From Hygrocybe punicea (Eukaryota > Basidiomycota > Agaricomycetes > Agaricales > Hygrophoraceae), in assembly GCA_963556145.1 (NCBI GenBank), contig OY744472.1, positions 5,580,001 to 5,644,000 of the forward strand: DNA of 64,000 nucleotides. The letters are read 5' to 3'. Numbering within the stretch: position 1 is the first letter of the stretch; every line of letters starts with the position of its first letter. The notes under the pieces are model-generated. The model saw nothing but the letters and a program-made list of their open reading frames with translations, did not search any database and had not been told where the DNA came from. The translations under genes and the position numbers were made by a program. Positions 10,496-19,896 of the stretch are shown in pieces.

Positions 10496-11510
10496 AGTGT
10501 TGAAACTTCGTTGATCTTCGTTGCATAAAGTTCTAGCTTATTGAAACTCAGAGTCAGATGCCATGCGGCGGCAGAGTTGCGCCACACTTGATTTTTTTCT
10601 CAGTTTCCGCAAGTCGATGAAAACAGCTGTAAGCTGCATCGGCTGTGTGATCAGTTGTTCAGGCATCGTTCAAGGGGCCTGAGGGGTGAGTACTGCTAGT
10701 TGTGATGGGTCCAGATGAGGCAGGTGGGTGGGGCGGTGGAGACGGGGCGATAGAGGTTGGGGTGAGCTCGTCTGCCCAACTGCGGGGAGTTGAGAGGGGG
10801 GCGTCTTGATGTGGGCGTTGTCTTTCGAATGTGAGAGTGGTCTGTCTGGTTTGTTGGCTGAAGGATGTGCGATTAGGGGGAGGCCGCGGGGGTTGATCGA
10901 AGATGGAGGGGGGTGGTGAATAGTGTCGAGATGCTGGTGATAGGGGGGGAAGCAGGTAGGGGGATCTTTGTCTGTTGGTGTTGGTTGGGCGGTGGGTTGT
11001 GAGTTGATGTACGTCGTTTTGGGTATGGGGAATGTTGGAGGTGCTAGTGATGTTGGGGTATTGTACTTGGGTCCAGAATTCGTTCGTGGGGTAGTAGGGA
11101 AGGAGGTTCTCGGGGTTGCGAGCATCGGCATCTCTGCACTTGGCCTGGAACGTGGAGCAGTTGCGGTCCCAGCTGGTGTGACCATGTTGCTTACAGGGGG
11201 TGCAGTAGGGTTGGGTCGGGTTGTCGCATGCTAGGGTTCTGTGTGGGCCGCCACATGTGCCGCAGGTGTCGTTATCCACTGGGCATCAGGCTGCAGTGTG
11301 GTTCCACTGATGGCAGCGTAGGCATCGAAGGGGTTCCCTTTTGCATTTGCTGGTGTTTATCTTTTTATGGCAGATGAAGAAGCCTCTTGATAGTACTTGG
11401 TTGGCAGTTTCGGGACTGCTGAAGGAGAAGATTGCATGTCCGCAAGTCTGGTTGGGTGAGCAGCGATCTTTGGGTTTGATCCAATTTGCCTGTATTATTG
11501 AGTTAGCGGG

Positions 11511-12030
11511 GTAGTGTTGCCGTAGTTCGGTTCCGAACCTAGCCGAACCCGGTTCAAACCCCGAACCGAACCCGGGGTTCAGTCTAAGTTCAGCCAAATG
11601 CTGAACCGGACCGCGGGTTCAGTTCAGGGTTTCGAGGCTGGCCGGATTTCCTGAACGGCTCCAAACCGCGTCCAAACCGCGAACGCGGATATTTTTAAGG
11701 AATTTATTTCATTTGTTTTTCATATTTCTTTACTTACCATTTCGTGTTAAACGGTATCATGTGACCGGCCGTGACGAGGTAGCTTTCACGCGACACAGCA
11801 ACATCAACGCGGATTGAACACAACACAATTTGTGTTGTGTTCCTCAAGGTAAGTTTCCTTTTTTTCTTAACTTTACTAATGTTATTTGCGACAGGAAAAT
11901 CGACAACCACGGCAATGACAACCACGACGCCCAGCAGCAGCAGCAGCAATGTCGGCAGCAGCAGCAACAGCGGCAGCGGCAACGGCAACAGCAGCAACAG
12001 CAGGAGCGCAGCAGCAACAGCAGCAACGGA

Positions 12031-12094
<64 letters not shown>

Positions 12095-12127
12095 ACGGCC
12101 ACGACAGCAGCAGCAGCGCCGGCAGCG

Positions 12128-12158
<31 letters not shown>

Positions 12159-12719
12159 CGCAGGAGCAACAGCAGCAACGGCGGCAGCAGCAACGGCGGC
12201 AACAGCAGCAGCAGCAGCAGCAACGCTGGCAGCAGCAACACCGGCAGCAGCAGCAGCTGCTGCTGGTGCATCAAGCCCCAACATCACCATCAGCGGCGGC
12301 AACAACAACGGCAACCACCACCACGACGGCCAGCAGCAGCAGCAGCAGCAATGCCGGCAGCAGCAGCAACAGCGGCAGTGGCAACGGCAACAGCAGCAGC
12401 AGGAGCGCAGCAGCGACGGCGACGGCAGCAGCAGCAGCAGCAACAGCACCAGACGGCTCCCCCGTAGCCCAACTTCCTCGCGAAGCGTAGCGCCGTATCA
12501 ATTGATACGTGCCTGCCATTCGCGAGGAGAACGGAGCTCAGGGGTGAGCCAACCTCGGTCTGGGGTTCAGACCACGTCTGAACCCAGACCGAACGCTAAG
12601 AGACAGTTCAAAGCCGTTCGGGTCCAGGTTTGGCCATGCGCCAAACCGGACCCGAAGTTCAGTTCGCGGTTCCGCCAAAAAGGGTCGGAACCGGACCGAA
12701 CTGAACTTCGGCAACACTA
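11511..12719. mobile_element. Non-autonomous hAT element filled with CAG/CAA repeats, exact 8-bp TSD
   Basis: It starts TAGTGTTGCCGTAGTTCGG at 11511 and ends CTTCGGCAACACTA at 12719 (1209 bp). It is flanked by an exact TAGCGGGG at 11503-11510 and 12720-12727. Subterminal GGTTC/GAACC words match those of the autonomous-size element at 1243-4496, which may have mobilised it. About 550 bp of its interior is CAG/CAA/GGCAAC repeat. No transposase sequence is present. Confidence 0.93.
11928..12456. repeat. Compound CAG/CAA/GGCAAC microsatellite
   Basis: Interrupted trinucleotide runs (CAGCAG, AACAGC, GGCAAC) extend over about 530 bp. All six frames stay open over long stretches, giving polyGln, polySer/Asn, polyAla/Thr or polyLeu products. 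These open frames follow from the trinucleotide composition and are not evidence of a gene. A smaller, related block lies at 60.9-61.1 kb on the opposite strand. Confidence 0.9.
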
Positions 12720-14488
12720 TAGCGGGGAGGTCATTGATTTCTTTGATTTCTCTGAGATGGCCATCGGAGTCTGGGTCGAGTGTTAATGGGATGAAGTGAG
12801 CTACGACAGTGTAGGTGCGACGCTTAAGGGTAGCTCTGTGGCCGAATTCCATCAAGAAAGTGGTTAGGTGCGGTTCATTGCAGATCCAGAGTACGGTGTT
12901 TTCGGTGCCCGCCTCTAGAAGAATGCCTCCATTTCGTAGCTTTGTGGCTCCTAGGAACTTGGAGGATGGTGGGGGGTCGGTGGCCTTGAGCGCTAGGTTA
13001 GCTTTTTCAGTGAGCTTCGCTAGGCTGACGTCCAGGGCCTTTTTGGCGTCTGGTGAGTCAGGGATGTCGAGGAGAAGCTGGCGGGCTTGTAGTTGTTCTT
13101 TGGCCTTTAGACGAGGGTCTCTGTGTTCGATAGCGGTGCGTTGGTTTTTTGATAGTAGCGCGTCCTTGTATGAGGTGGTGGTAGATTCGATGGATGTGGT
13201 GGTTTCAGCGAGATCTGCTGCCGTTTGTTGGAGCTGTTCTTTGGTTTCTTTGAGGTTAGCGTCTAAGTGGTTTATTACCTGTGTGGAGATGGAGTCTAGG
13301 ATGGGCTCCAAGGGGCGGCCAATGGTTTCCTGAAGCGTGTCGGTCTGTTTGTGAAGTTCTGTGGTGACGGCGTTGGCGAGAATATTGGTTTTTGAGTCGA
13401 AGTCTAGGGAGTTGAGCAGAATGGCGACTGAACGGATGGTGTTGGCTACTGTGGGTGGGATGGTGTTGTTGTCTGTGGTCGCTAGTAGTTGGAGTACGCC
13501 TGAAAGGGTAGGGATGTCGAAGTCTTGATCGGAAGGGAGTAGGGACTTAGCTATTAGGTAGTTGACAGCTTGCTGTGTCGAGTCTATGTCTTGTTCGATT
13601 TCTGGTGATGGGTCGGATGTGTGCCTTGAGGATCTGGTTTCGGGTGGTGCGGTGGTTGCAAGTTGGGCGTGCTTGCCACATTTACCTTTTGTTCCTTCAC
13701 CAACGGTTGCCCATTGGCAAAGGCTCATTTTGTGGGCTTAATGTTATGTATATGAAGGAAAGTAAGTAGGAAAATGTGATAGTAGGCCTATAGCCTGGTA
13801 TGAGGAGCTCCTTTTTTTTCTGGGGTCCCAGTAGGGGTGCCACACGGTGAAGGATCAAGAACCGTCTCCTTCGACATTGTTTGCTGCGCTACATGTGGTA
13901 CCTACATGTATTGATGAAAAAGGTTAATTACAATCATAAGTAAATCCTTTGCAAAATAAACCTACATGCAATATTGCTTTGATATCTTGAAGAGTGCTCC
14001 ATTCAGCGTGGCTAAGTTGATTATGTTCAAGATCTTTGTTGATGGGTTGTACAAGGAAAGAGTCGACGGCCTAGGTGCAATATCCTGATCAATGAAAAAA
14101 TCCAGCATGTGTGGGGATGCTTACAGGGCGCATGATATGAAGCCGGTTGATCATATGATAGACAGAGTCCCAACGTGTCTTGACGTCACGAAGTAGTTGA
14201 AGGGTGTTGAGTTTGATAACGGCACCACCGACGGTGAAGTGACCCTTAAGGTTGCCTTTGGAAATAATGGAGGAGAAATGTTCACGGCGCTGACCGGAAG
14301 CCCTCAATGTGCATACAACAACACGGCTGAGAGCCACAGGGTCCCGCTTGAGGGTTTCCTCAAATGTTTGGACAGAGGCATGAGATTGTGGGGTGGCAAC
14401 AAAGTTGGCATTGGTATCCGCAAGCTTGGGATCAGTGAACGAGTCAATAATGTGTTGACAGCAGATGTTAATGATATGAGCGAAGCAC

Positions 14489-14935
14489 CTATTATTGTTG
14501 TTGTCATGTGACTTGGCGGTTGCCACTTTTGAATATATTATTGAGAGGGGACTTCAAAGGGCTGTAGCTCACTCAATTGTGAATGGTTTGCTCAGAAAAT
14601 TTAAATGTGAAGTATTTAGTAGTATAGCTAGGTGCAGCTGACAGGTGGGGCTATAATTTAAAGTATATAAAAAGTCAACTTTATTCACTGCTAACTCTGG
14701 AAATTTTGATTTTTTATATACTTTAAATTATGACTCCACCTGTCAGCTGCACCTAGCTATACTACTGACTACCTCACATTTAAAATTTCAGAGCAAACCA
14801 TTCACAATTGAGTGAGCTACAGCTCTTTGAAGTACCCTCTCAATAACATGTTCAAAAGCGGCAACTGCCAAGTCACGTGACAACAACAATAATGGTATCA
14901 GTCTATAGTACTGAACAAGGGCTAACAGAACTGAC
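14489..14935 (-). other. Intron composed almost entirely of a ~400-bp inverted repeat
   Basis: Within the hAT gene, exon ...AAAGTCAG is followed by GTCAGTTCTG and the intron ends ACAATAATAG before exon GTGCTTCG. Joining these gives a continuous hAT frame (DALENKVR to CFAHIINICC). The 447-bp intron is a near-perfect palindrome. The left arm starts ATTATTGTTGTTGTCATGTG at about 14491. The right arm ends with its inverse (CACGTGACAACAACAATAAT) near 14893. The centre is near 14690-14710. Arms are about 190-200 bp with scattered mismatches. The transcript would fold into a long hairpin. Confidence 0.8.
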
Positions 14936-16234
14936 CTGACTTTATTCTCGAGCGCATCAAAGTCAACATCACGGCCAACAAGGAGACGCTCGAAAGCCTC
15001 CATGAACGTTTGATTATTTTCAGCATTGTCGAGCATCCAGTGTCCCGACTATATCAGGTCAGCATAGATGTGGATATATGGCCAATCAACCTTATGTTCG
15101 CAGTGATACCCGCTCGGTCAAGAAGTCGTAACGCAATGGTGGCAAGATTCTCGCTGTCATGATGCCCCGTCACATTGTGAAAAGCTATCAGCGCACACTT
15201 AAGTTCTAGGGACTTGGTCCGTTTGTCGCATGCTAACCAGTGTGCTGTAATGCACAGGTATGACCGAAGATTCTTGTCCGACCAAAGATCAGCAGTATGG
15301 CTGATCCTACCAACAGCATCCTGATAACAGTCAGAAATTTTGCAAACAGGAAAGCGCCGCTACACCTACCACAAGTTCAGCTTTGAGACTGGTAAAGTAG
15401 GACCTCCATGCTTCAATAATGGACTCACGAAGCTTCGTCCGGTGGGGAATGTCCCTGTCTTGGAGATCTTCGTGGAGTAGTAGTAACAGGTCACGGAATT
15501 CCCAGCATTCAACGACATTGATAGACTAGTAACCAAAGTCATTACAATATAAAAAAGTACAATGGGATAACACACCTGGTCGTCGGCTACAATGAATTTA
15601 ATCAAGGCACACAAAAGTGCCAGATGGGAGAAGAGAGGGTGACCAGCCCCAGCACCTTCAACGAGGATGCCATCCAGTGTAGTCTGGGCAGCCGCTAGTC
15701 TCTTGTGAATCTTGCGCTTCGGTAGCTGCATGGGCCACCCATTTTGCTGGCATTCCTGGACCATATTCATCTTCATGATACTTTTCAAGATGGACACGAA
15801 GGTTGGGGTTGGCTGTGGCCGGTGCAAACGAGTAGTTGACGAGATAGGACGGGTTCTCCAGGGCACGAGCACTATAACAGTACTTGTAAAGTAGTGAACT
15901 TGTGATAATAAATAAAAATGTACGCGCAAACTTTGCAAATGGTTCGAGTTTTGAGTTTTGTGCTACCCTTGGTGAAAAAGTGCCACACATCATGTGTGGC
16001 AGTCTTGATGCGCGACTGAGCAAGATTGTCGGCGGGAGCAGCCACTAGTGGGAAGTGATGGCGTAGCGACAGTGACACGAGTAGAGGAAGGGAGAACCAA
16101 GGAAGAATGTGAGGCTGAGGGCGTAGTCTTGGGCCTCTTCTTCTTGCTCCTCGTAGTTGGCTTGGGAGGCAGGAGTCGCGAAACAGGATGACGAGAGGTA
16201 GAAGGAACGGGTTTTTCAAGGGAATGTGAGGGAG

Positions 16235-16235
<1 letters not shown>

Positions 16236-16268
<33 letters not shown>

Positions 16269-16269
16269 C
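16236..16269. repeat. (AAC)n microsatellite
   Basis: A pure run of eleven AAC units lies in the 5' coding part of the truncated hAT transposase (polyLeu or polyVal by frame). Length change here would shift the reading frame, which fits the frame break seen between the N-terminal tail and the BED finger. Confidence 0.95.
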
Positions 16270-16606
16270 GGCTCTGGGCTGCTGACGCATCATGTTCGTT
16301 TGCCCATAAGACTGGGTGTTCACATGTTGAAGGCTTTTAGTTGAAGGCTTTTATATGAATCGCGGTGGACTGTGTATTGTTGATGGTCCGTGCAGTTGTT
16401 GTTGATGGCCTGTGCAATTATTGTGCATATCGAGGTTCGGGCATGGAGCTGAAGCCGACTTGCATCGACTATGATTGACTATGACATGTTACATTAGTCA
16501 TAGTCTAGTTGGTCATATAGTCGTAGCCGAGTTGACCTTCGACTCGGCTAAATTCGGCTATGACTATGACTACAAGTCAACTTGTAAACATAGTTGCGGC
16601 AACACT

Positions 16607-16849
16607 AATCATATTCCCTTTGGCATCACGAATTCCGGATAATATTTCCTTCTTTAAGTTCCTCGCCCACTCCTTTTGCTTCCTTGCTTGATTCAGCCTT
16701 TTGATGTACTCATGCTTGGCATTCACGTCATGGTTTTCCTGGAGAGTGGTTTGGGCTGCGCGGATCCTAATGTCTTGAAAATCAGCAGATACTCGCTCGT
16801 CATACTCTTCTTTAGTGAATTGAATGAGGTATTTTTTGATGCCTGTCAT
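16607..16849 (-). pseudogene. 5' fragment of an unrecognised gene, cut by the hAT end
   Basis: An ATG at 16849 opens a frame (MTGIKKYLIQFTKEEYDERV...) of about 80 residues that runs to the hAT boundary at 16606. It is very rich in Lys/Glu/Arg/Gln (RLNQARKQKEWARNLKKEIL) and ends GIRDAKGNMI. A helical, possibly DNA-binding segment is likely. I do not recognise the family. The hAT insertion separated it from whatever followed; no continuation was found beyond 13.85 kb. Confidence 0.5.
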
Positions 16850-17037
16850 GGTGCAAAAAAATAATTGCATAACCTCAAGGTACAGTGCCTGCCCCACCCC
16901 TAAATTGTTACCGGTCACATCACGGTGGGCAATAATTGTTACGAAAATACCAAATTGTTGAGGTCACGCGTCACGGTCAATTGTTACAATTCGGGAGCTT
17001 ACAGTACAGCAGTTATACATAGCGATCGAGAGTCCAC

Positions 17038-18065
17038 GTGCAGGATACCCACGTCGAGTTCACTGTTTTTGACAGTCCGATTCGGAATCCGACCGGTAAG
17101 AACGGCTGGTTCCGAGACTATTTCCATGTTTGCCAACCTTTTGGCATTGGCTGGACCGCCCGTACCGTTGCATTTATCTCAATCGCTCTCCTCGCCATCT
17201 CCATCGCCACAGTCTTCCTCCACGCCAACCCCCTGCGTGGACTCCGCCCCTCGTCGCGCTCACGACTGACAGATCCTATGCATGGCTTGTCGCCGCGAGC
17301 TTCTTTGGGTTCTGGGGGTGAGCCACCTTTTCACCCAGTATATCTCACGCATGAACGTCACTGTTGGCCGTCCCGCACCAAAGGCTTTGGATCCCGTTCT
17401 TCTTCATCGGCGACTTTGCTGCGTACTGAGGCATGTCGACCGAGTTGGCATTCTACATGCTCCCCATCGTACTCGGTCGGATGGTAGGCGTCATCGCGGA
17501 CAAGTGGGGAAGGTTTGTGCCTCTCTCATACACACGCATATATTTCAGTTTGGTTTTCATCTTAAAACAGGTTCAACGTTCTAACCGTGAGCGGCCTCTT
17601 CACCGCGGTTGTTGCGCTGTGTGCATGGACAGGTTGCATCGAGCCAAGCGTCCATCTTGGTCTTTGCCGCGTGCTATACGGCATCGGATCGGGTTCGTCG
17701 TCATCCATTAACTGATCACATGGTGACACAGTGAAACTTAAGAAAACAACAGACTTTATGCAGGCGCTTTTCTTGCGCTATTTCCGCCTTGCTCTGCCCA
17801 CATATCACCCCCAGAGCTCATTCTGGTTCATCATGTCCTTTGCCACGCTCACGGGCGCGCCAATTGCTGGTGGTGGGTCTCTCTTAAGTGTATAGTGTCG
17901 TGACACTTCTTTGGGCTGATTTTTATTTTATTTCCCGTAGCGGTCCCCCGTAGAGGGATTGCTGAAAACGAATCCTTTACTGCAGACCTGTTCAGCGGTG
18001 CTGGTGGTATCTGTGTAATGTTTGGTCGGTTATCGATATCGCTTGAGACACGCAAGGCAGTTTGA
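17038..18065 (+). pseudogene. MFS monocarboxylate-type transporter, decayed
   Basis: Pieces in different frames follow the order of fungal monocarboxylate permeases of the major facilitator superfamily. They are SYAWLVAASFFGFWG (first membrane span, about 17265), then TELAFYMLPIVLGRMVGVI and ADKWGRF split by an intron (donor GTTTGT at about 17513, acceptor ACAG) from NVLTVSGLFTAVVALCAW. The motif GR...ADKWGRF is the loop 2-3 type signature. A further stretch near 17.76-17.88 kb reads FPP-like and FWFIMSFATLTGAPIAG, and FTADLFSGAGGI near 17.98 kb. Frameshifts separate the pieces. It would have moved small carboxylates or similar solutes across a membrane. This is one of few clear host genes here. 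Confidence 0.65.
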
Positions 18066-18319
18066 TTTCAAAACTTTTTTCGTGGACACGATGTGTACTC
18101 TTTTGTCACTTCGCAATCTGGTCCCTTGAACATGAAGCAGTTGACAACCAACTACAGAGGTTCCACTGTTCAGAACAAGCTATATATGTTCCCCTGTATT
18201 CATAGTAAACACTCGGCATGTAGTTGACCATAACTCTGTTCCATAATACACAGGTCGACAGGTTGTACACTACATGTAAAAGCCAAACCAATTCTCTGTA
18301 CATAAATGCCGAAACCAGG

Positions 18320-19228
18320 TCAGAATGCCATGACTTGCCAATAACTCGCATATGACCTCTCAAGATCTGCTTCCCTCCGAACAACACCCCACATCCCAAG
18401 ATTGGTCAGGTTCTTCATGCACTGTAGGGTTCGGACATCCCTCGCAACAAGGAATGCCCCACGGTGCAACAACCAATCTAGAGAGTCGCGACTCACATGC
18501 ACGATCGTAGTCCCTTGGGGTGCTTTACCCTCCCACCCTTTCAGTTTCGGCATAGTCCACCTGGTACAGAAGGCGTGTACTGCCTGGTTTGGTGACGGCC
18601 AAAACTGACCCACTAGGTCATGACCACAAGTTCTCCGCATCACTGCTGCGAAGGCCTCCTTCTCTTCTCCACTGATAGATCCAGTCCGCTCCACCTTGTT
18701 TTGGAGAAACTCGTACAGGACTCGACGTGGCAAGCCTGCATCTTCTAGCTGGAAGAACAGGCCAGTGGCCTGACTGAACGTATAGATGGTCTTTCTTTGG
18801 TACCCGTCAAAGGTCGAGTTGTGTGGCCAGAACTTGATGGATCTTGGGACCCTATGTCGACGTCGGAGACGCGCGTTTACGTTGGCAATTTGTGTCATGA
18901 GTGATGGGTACAGAGCTTGAAAATGAGCGACGTAGAGTTGGACGATATCCTTGTCCTTGTTCAACATGCCCCAGTTGGATGGGTAGTAGAAGAGAGTATA
19001 GGGGAGGGTGAGCGGTACAACTGTACAGAAGACGACAATTCCAACTGCAATTTCAACGGTGCAGAGGATGATGAGAAAGGGAATTGAGAGCACGGGCCAG
19101 CGCAAGATGGCCGGCATGACGAAGGTATAGCTAGGCTGCTCACCGCCAATGCTCTTCAAGTTCTCGTCACATAAGTACTGTACATCGACCCCGGTTGCGC
19201 TGGCAACGCCCCTCGGATCTGAGCCCTT
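18320..19228 (-). CDS. Uncharacterised membrane-anchored protein
   Basis: The frame is open from about 19228 to a stop at 18320 (about 300 residues, no internal stop). No ATG lies upstream of the first hydrophobic part within the frame. An AG at the 5' edge (AACTAG before 19228) could be an intron acceptor, so a 5' exon is probably missing. The N-terminal part has two or so hydrophobic spans (PAILRWPVLSIPFLIILCTV, then IAVGIVVFCTVVPLTLPYTL). A soluble region follows with NARLRRRHRVPRSIKFWPH and TIYTFSQATGLFFQLED. The last 100 residues are Trp-rich. No family was recognised. It is one of few undamaged ORFs in the window and lies tail to tail with the MFS remnant. Confidence 0.55.
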   Translation of the reverse strand, partial: KGSDPRGVASATGVDVQYLCDENLKSIGGEQPSYTFVMPAILRWPVLSIPFLIILCTVEIAVGIVVFCTVVPLTLPYTLFYYPSNWGMLNKDKDIVQLYVAHFQALYPSLMTQIANVNARLRRRHRVPRSIKFWPHNSTFDGYQRKTIYTFSQATGLFFQLEDAGLPRRVLYEFLQNKVERTGSISGEEKEAFAAVMRRTCGHDLVGQFWPSPNQAVHAFCTRWTMPKLKGWEGKAPQGTTIVHVSRDSLDWLLHRGAFLVARDVRTLQCMKNLTNLGMWGVVRREADLERSYASYWQVMAF

Positions 19229-19896
19229 CTAGTTGGAAAAACCGATGTCTATACTTTCCCACTGAGAATGACTCATTACCGCCACCATCGTCATATCCGG
19301 GCAGTCATACTATAGCTGGACACCGGCAATGATATAACTGAGTTTGAAAATATAACTAAGGACAAACAAATGTAACACAACCAAACATTCACAGGTATCT
19401 GCACTAGTGAGCCTCTAGTGATTGTGTTTTCTGATAAATAAATATTGGAAAAATTATGATATACTCCTGATATGCTATTCTACAATTCTTCCTGCAAGAA
19501 ATAAGTAATATAAGCGGTATTAGATGCAAAATAAAGTCAAAATGACCAAATTCAGCAAAATCATGAAGTTTTTGCTTTCTTTTAGGTCAAATACAATTTC
19601 TATTGCTTGGGTCTTGCAGAGACTATTGTACAATAGCTGTTTGGGAGTACATTATAATTTTTCTGAGATTTAGCTGTTAGAAAATGCCTTCAGAATTCAA
19701 GCTTTACGATGAAAAACACTCATACTTTAGGTGTGAAGGTGCCATCTCCAACAGCAGTTGAGGTGGTCAGTCCTCATCACACTTGTTGTCCAGGGCTGGG
19801 CCATAATGGTAGTTGCAGGGGGAAAAGTTGGAAGGTGAGAGTTCTGGGAGTGTACCTGGAGCTAATATGTAAGCGCCCCTTGTGTTTCCACAGCTA
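19229..19896. other. AT-rich stretch, no gene seen
   Basis: About 670 bp of AT-rich sequence with short ORFs only (for example 19709-19903). No domain, splice-supported frame or repeat structure was recognised. It may hold the 5' exon or promoter of the minus-strand membrane-protein gene. Confidence 0.5.

Larger units (their letters stand above)
7634..10629. mobile_element. Tc1/mariner element carrying two convergent genes
   Basis: This 2996-bp element is flanked by TA (7632-7633 and 10630-10631). It has about 90-bp terminal inverted repeats starting CAGCTGTTTTCAT and including AAGTGTGGCGCAACTC. Inside are a minus-strand DDE transposase (10495-9442) and a plus-strand second gene (7767-9303), tail to tail with about 140 bp between them. 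Most Tc1/mariner elements are 1.3-2.4 kb with only a transposase, so the extra gene accounts for the size. The element is inserted in LINE ORF2, a few codons after its start. Confidence 0.92.
598..10666 (-). pseudogene. LINE ORF2: endonuclease-reverse transcriptase-RNase H (split by four insertions)
   Basis: The start ATG at 10666-10664 overlaps the ORF1 stop as ATGCCTGA, which suggests coupled termination and reinitiation. After removing the Tc1 insert, the frame reads through an AP-endonuclease region (7631-6992, with LLQEPYFDYYGNT, IYNDCN and WCGDFNRHHPLWDE). It continues at 6605-6392 and 6004 down to 4505 into the reverse transcriptase (VAAVLFLDIEGTF, GIGQGNPISM, and the catalytic FVDDA), and at 1234-598 into a C-terminal part ending in the RNase H motif YSDGSTLDGGIG. 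In-frame TGA codons lie at 5144-5142 (GG*PG, usually R) and 4994-4992 (NM*K). Both fit CGA-to-TGA changes. The protein would nick target DNA and reverse-transcribe the LINE RNA; this copy cannot do so. Confidence 0.85.
10659..13728 (-). pseudogene. LINE ORF1 (gag-like, CCHC knuckles), split by an hAT insertion
   Basis: The start at 13728 (MSLCQWATVGEGTK) leads into a charged, helix-rich region with likely coiled-coil (HLDANLKETKEQLQQTAADL). The frame continues to 12728, is interrupted by the element 11511-12719, and resumes at 11502 after collapsing the TSD. The C-terminal half has three zinc knuckles: CLRCHQWNHTAA*C, CGTCGGPHRTLAC and CTPCKQHGHTSWDRNC. A Pro/Ser/Thr-rich tail ends at 10659. 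An in-frame TGA at 11288-11286 lies inside the first knuckle; CGA would fit. ORF1 proteins of LINEs bind the element RNA. The stop codon overlaps the ORF2 start by eight bases. Confidence 0.85.
598..13800 (-). mobile_element. LINE retrotransposon (fungal Tad/CgT1-like), fragmented by nested insertions
   Basis: On the minus strand this element has ORF1 with CCHC knuckles (13728 to 10659), then ORF2 with AP-endonuclease, reverse transcriptase and the start of RNase H (10666 down past 598). Its 3' end is beyond the window or was lost at the hAT boundary at 597. Five insertions interrupt it: 1243-4496, 6007-6389, 6614-6983, 7634-10629 and 11511-12719. Removing these and their TSDs leaves roughly 4.9 kb. 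The 5' limit is uncertain; sequence beyond about 13.84 kb belongs to another hAT. The endonuclease-RT-RNase H order with gag-like ORF1 matches fungal Tad-type LINEs. Several in-frame stops show it is dead. Confidence 0.85.
13845..16290 (-). pseudogene. hAT transposase, truncated and frameshifted
   Basis: Near the 5' end a GTT-type run (16236-16269 on the plus strand) encodes a homopolymer and likely causes frame slippage. A BED finger follows: THDVWHFFTKG and ICKVC, then after an intron NPNLRVHLEKYHEDEYG. Catalytic-domain pieces include WMLDNAENNQTFMEAFERLL, then across the intron 14935-14489 RCFAHIINICCQHIIDSF, and KTRWDSVYHMINRL near 14.15 kb. Next comes AEWSTLQDI near 14.0 kb and, after a short intron, HVAQQTMSKETVLDPS near 13.88 kb, where similarity ends. 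The order matches hAT transposases up to just before the dimerisation domain. Not functional. Confidence 0.75.
13845..16606 (-). mobile_element. hAT transposon, truncated at its transposase C-terminal end
   Basis: The right end is GCGGCAACACTA at 16606, preceded by 150 bp rich in ACTATGACTA words, similar in style to the end at 597. The left limit is vague: transposase similarity fades near 13.85 kb just beyond the LINE 5' end and no matching terminus is seen. The C-terminal dimerisation region is missing. The right-flank bases ATCATATT (16607-16614) would be half of a TSD if the left end were found. Confidence 0.75.

Noticed and set aside
11830..12786. Long ORFs (up to 318 codons, polyGln/Ser/Asn) on both strands
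   Set aside because: They arise from CAG/CAA/GGCAAC repeats inside a non-autonomous hAT; all frames are open, with no domain.
17038..18065. Functional MFS transporter
   Set aside because: Conserved pieces lie in different frames even allowing for the plausible intron.
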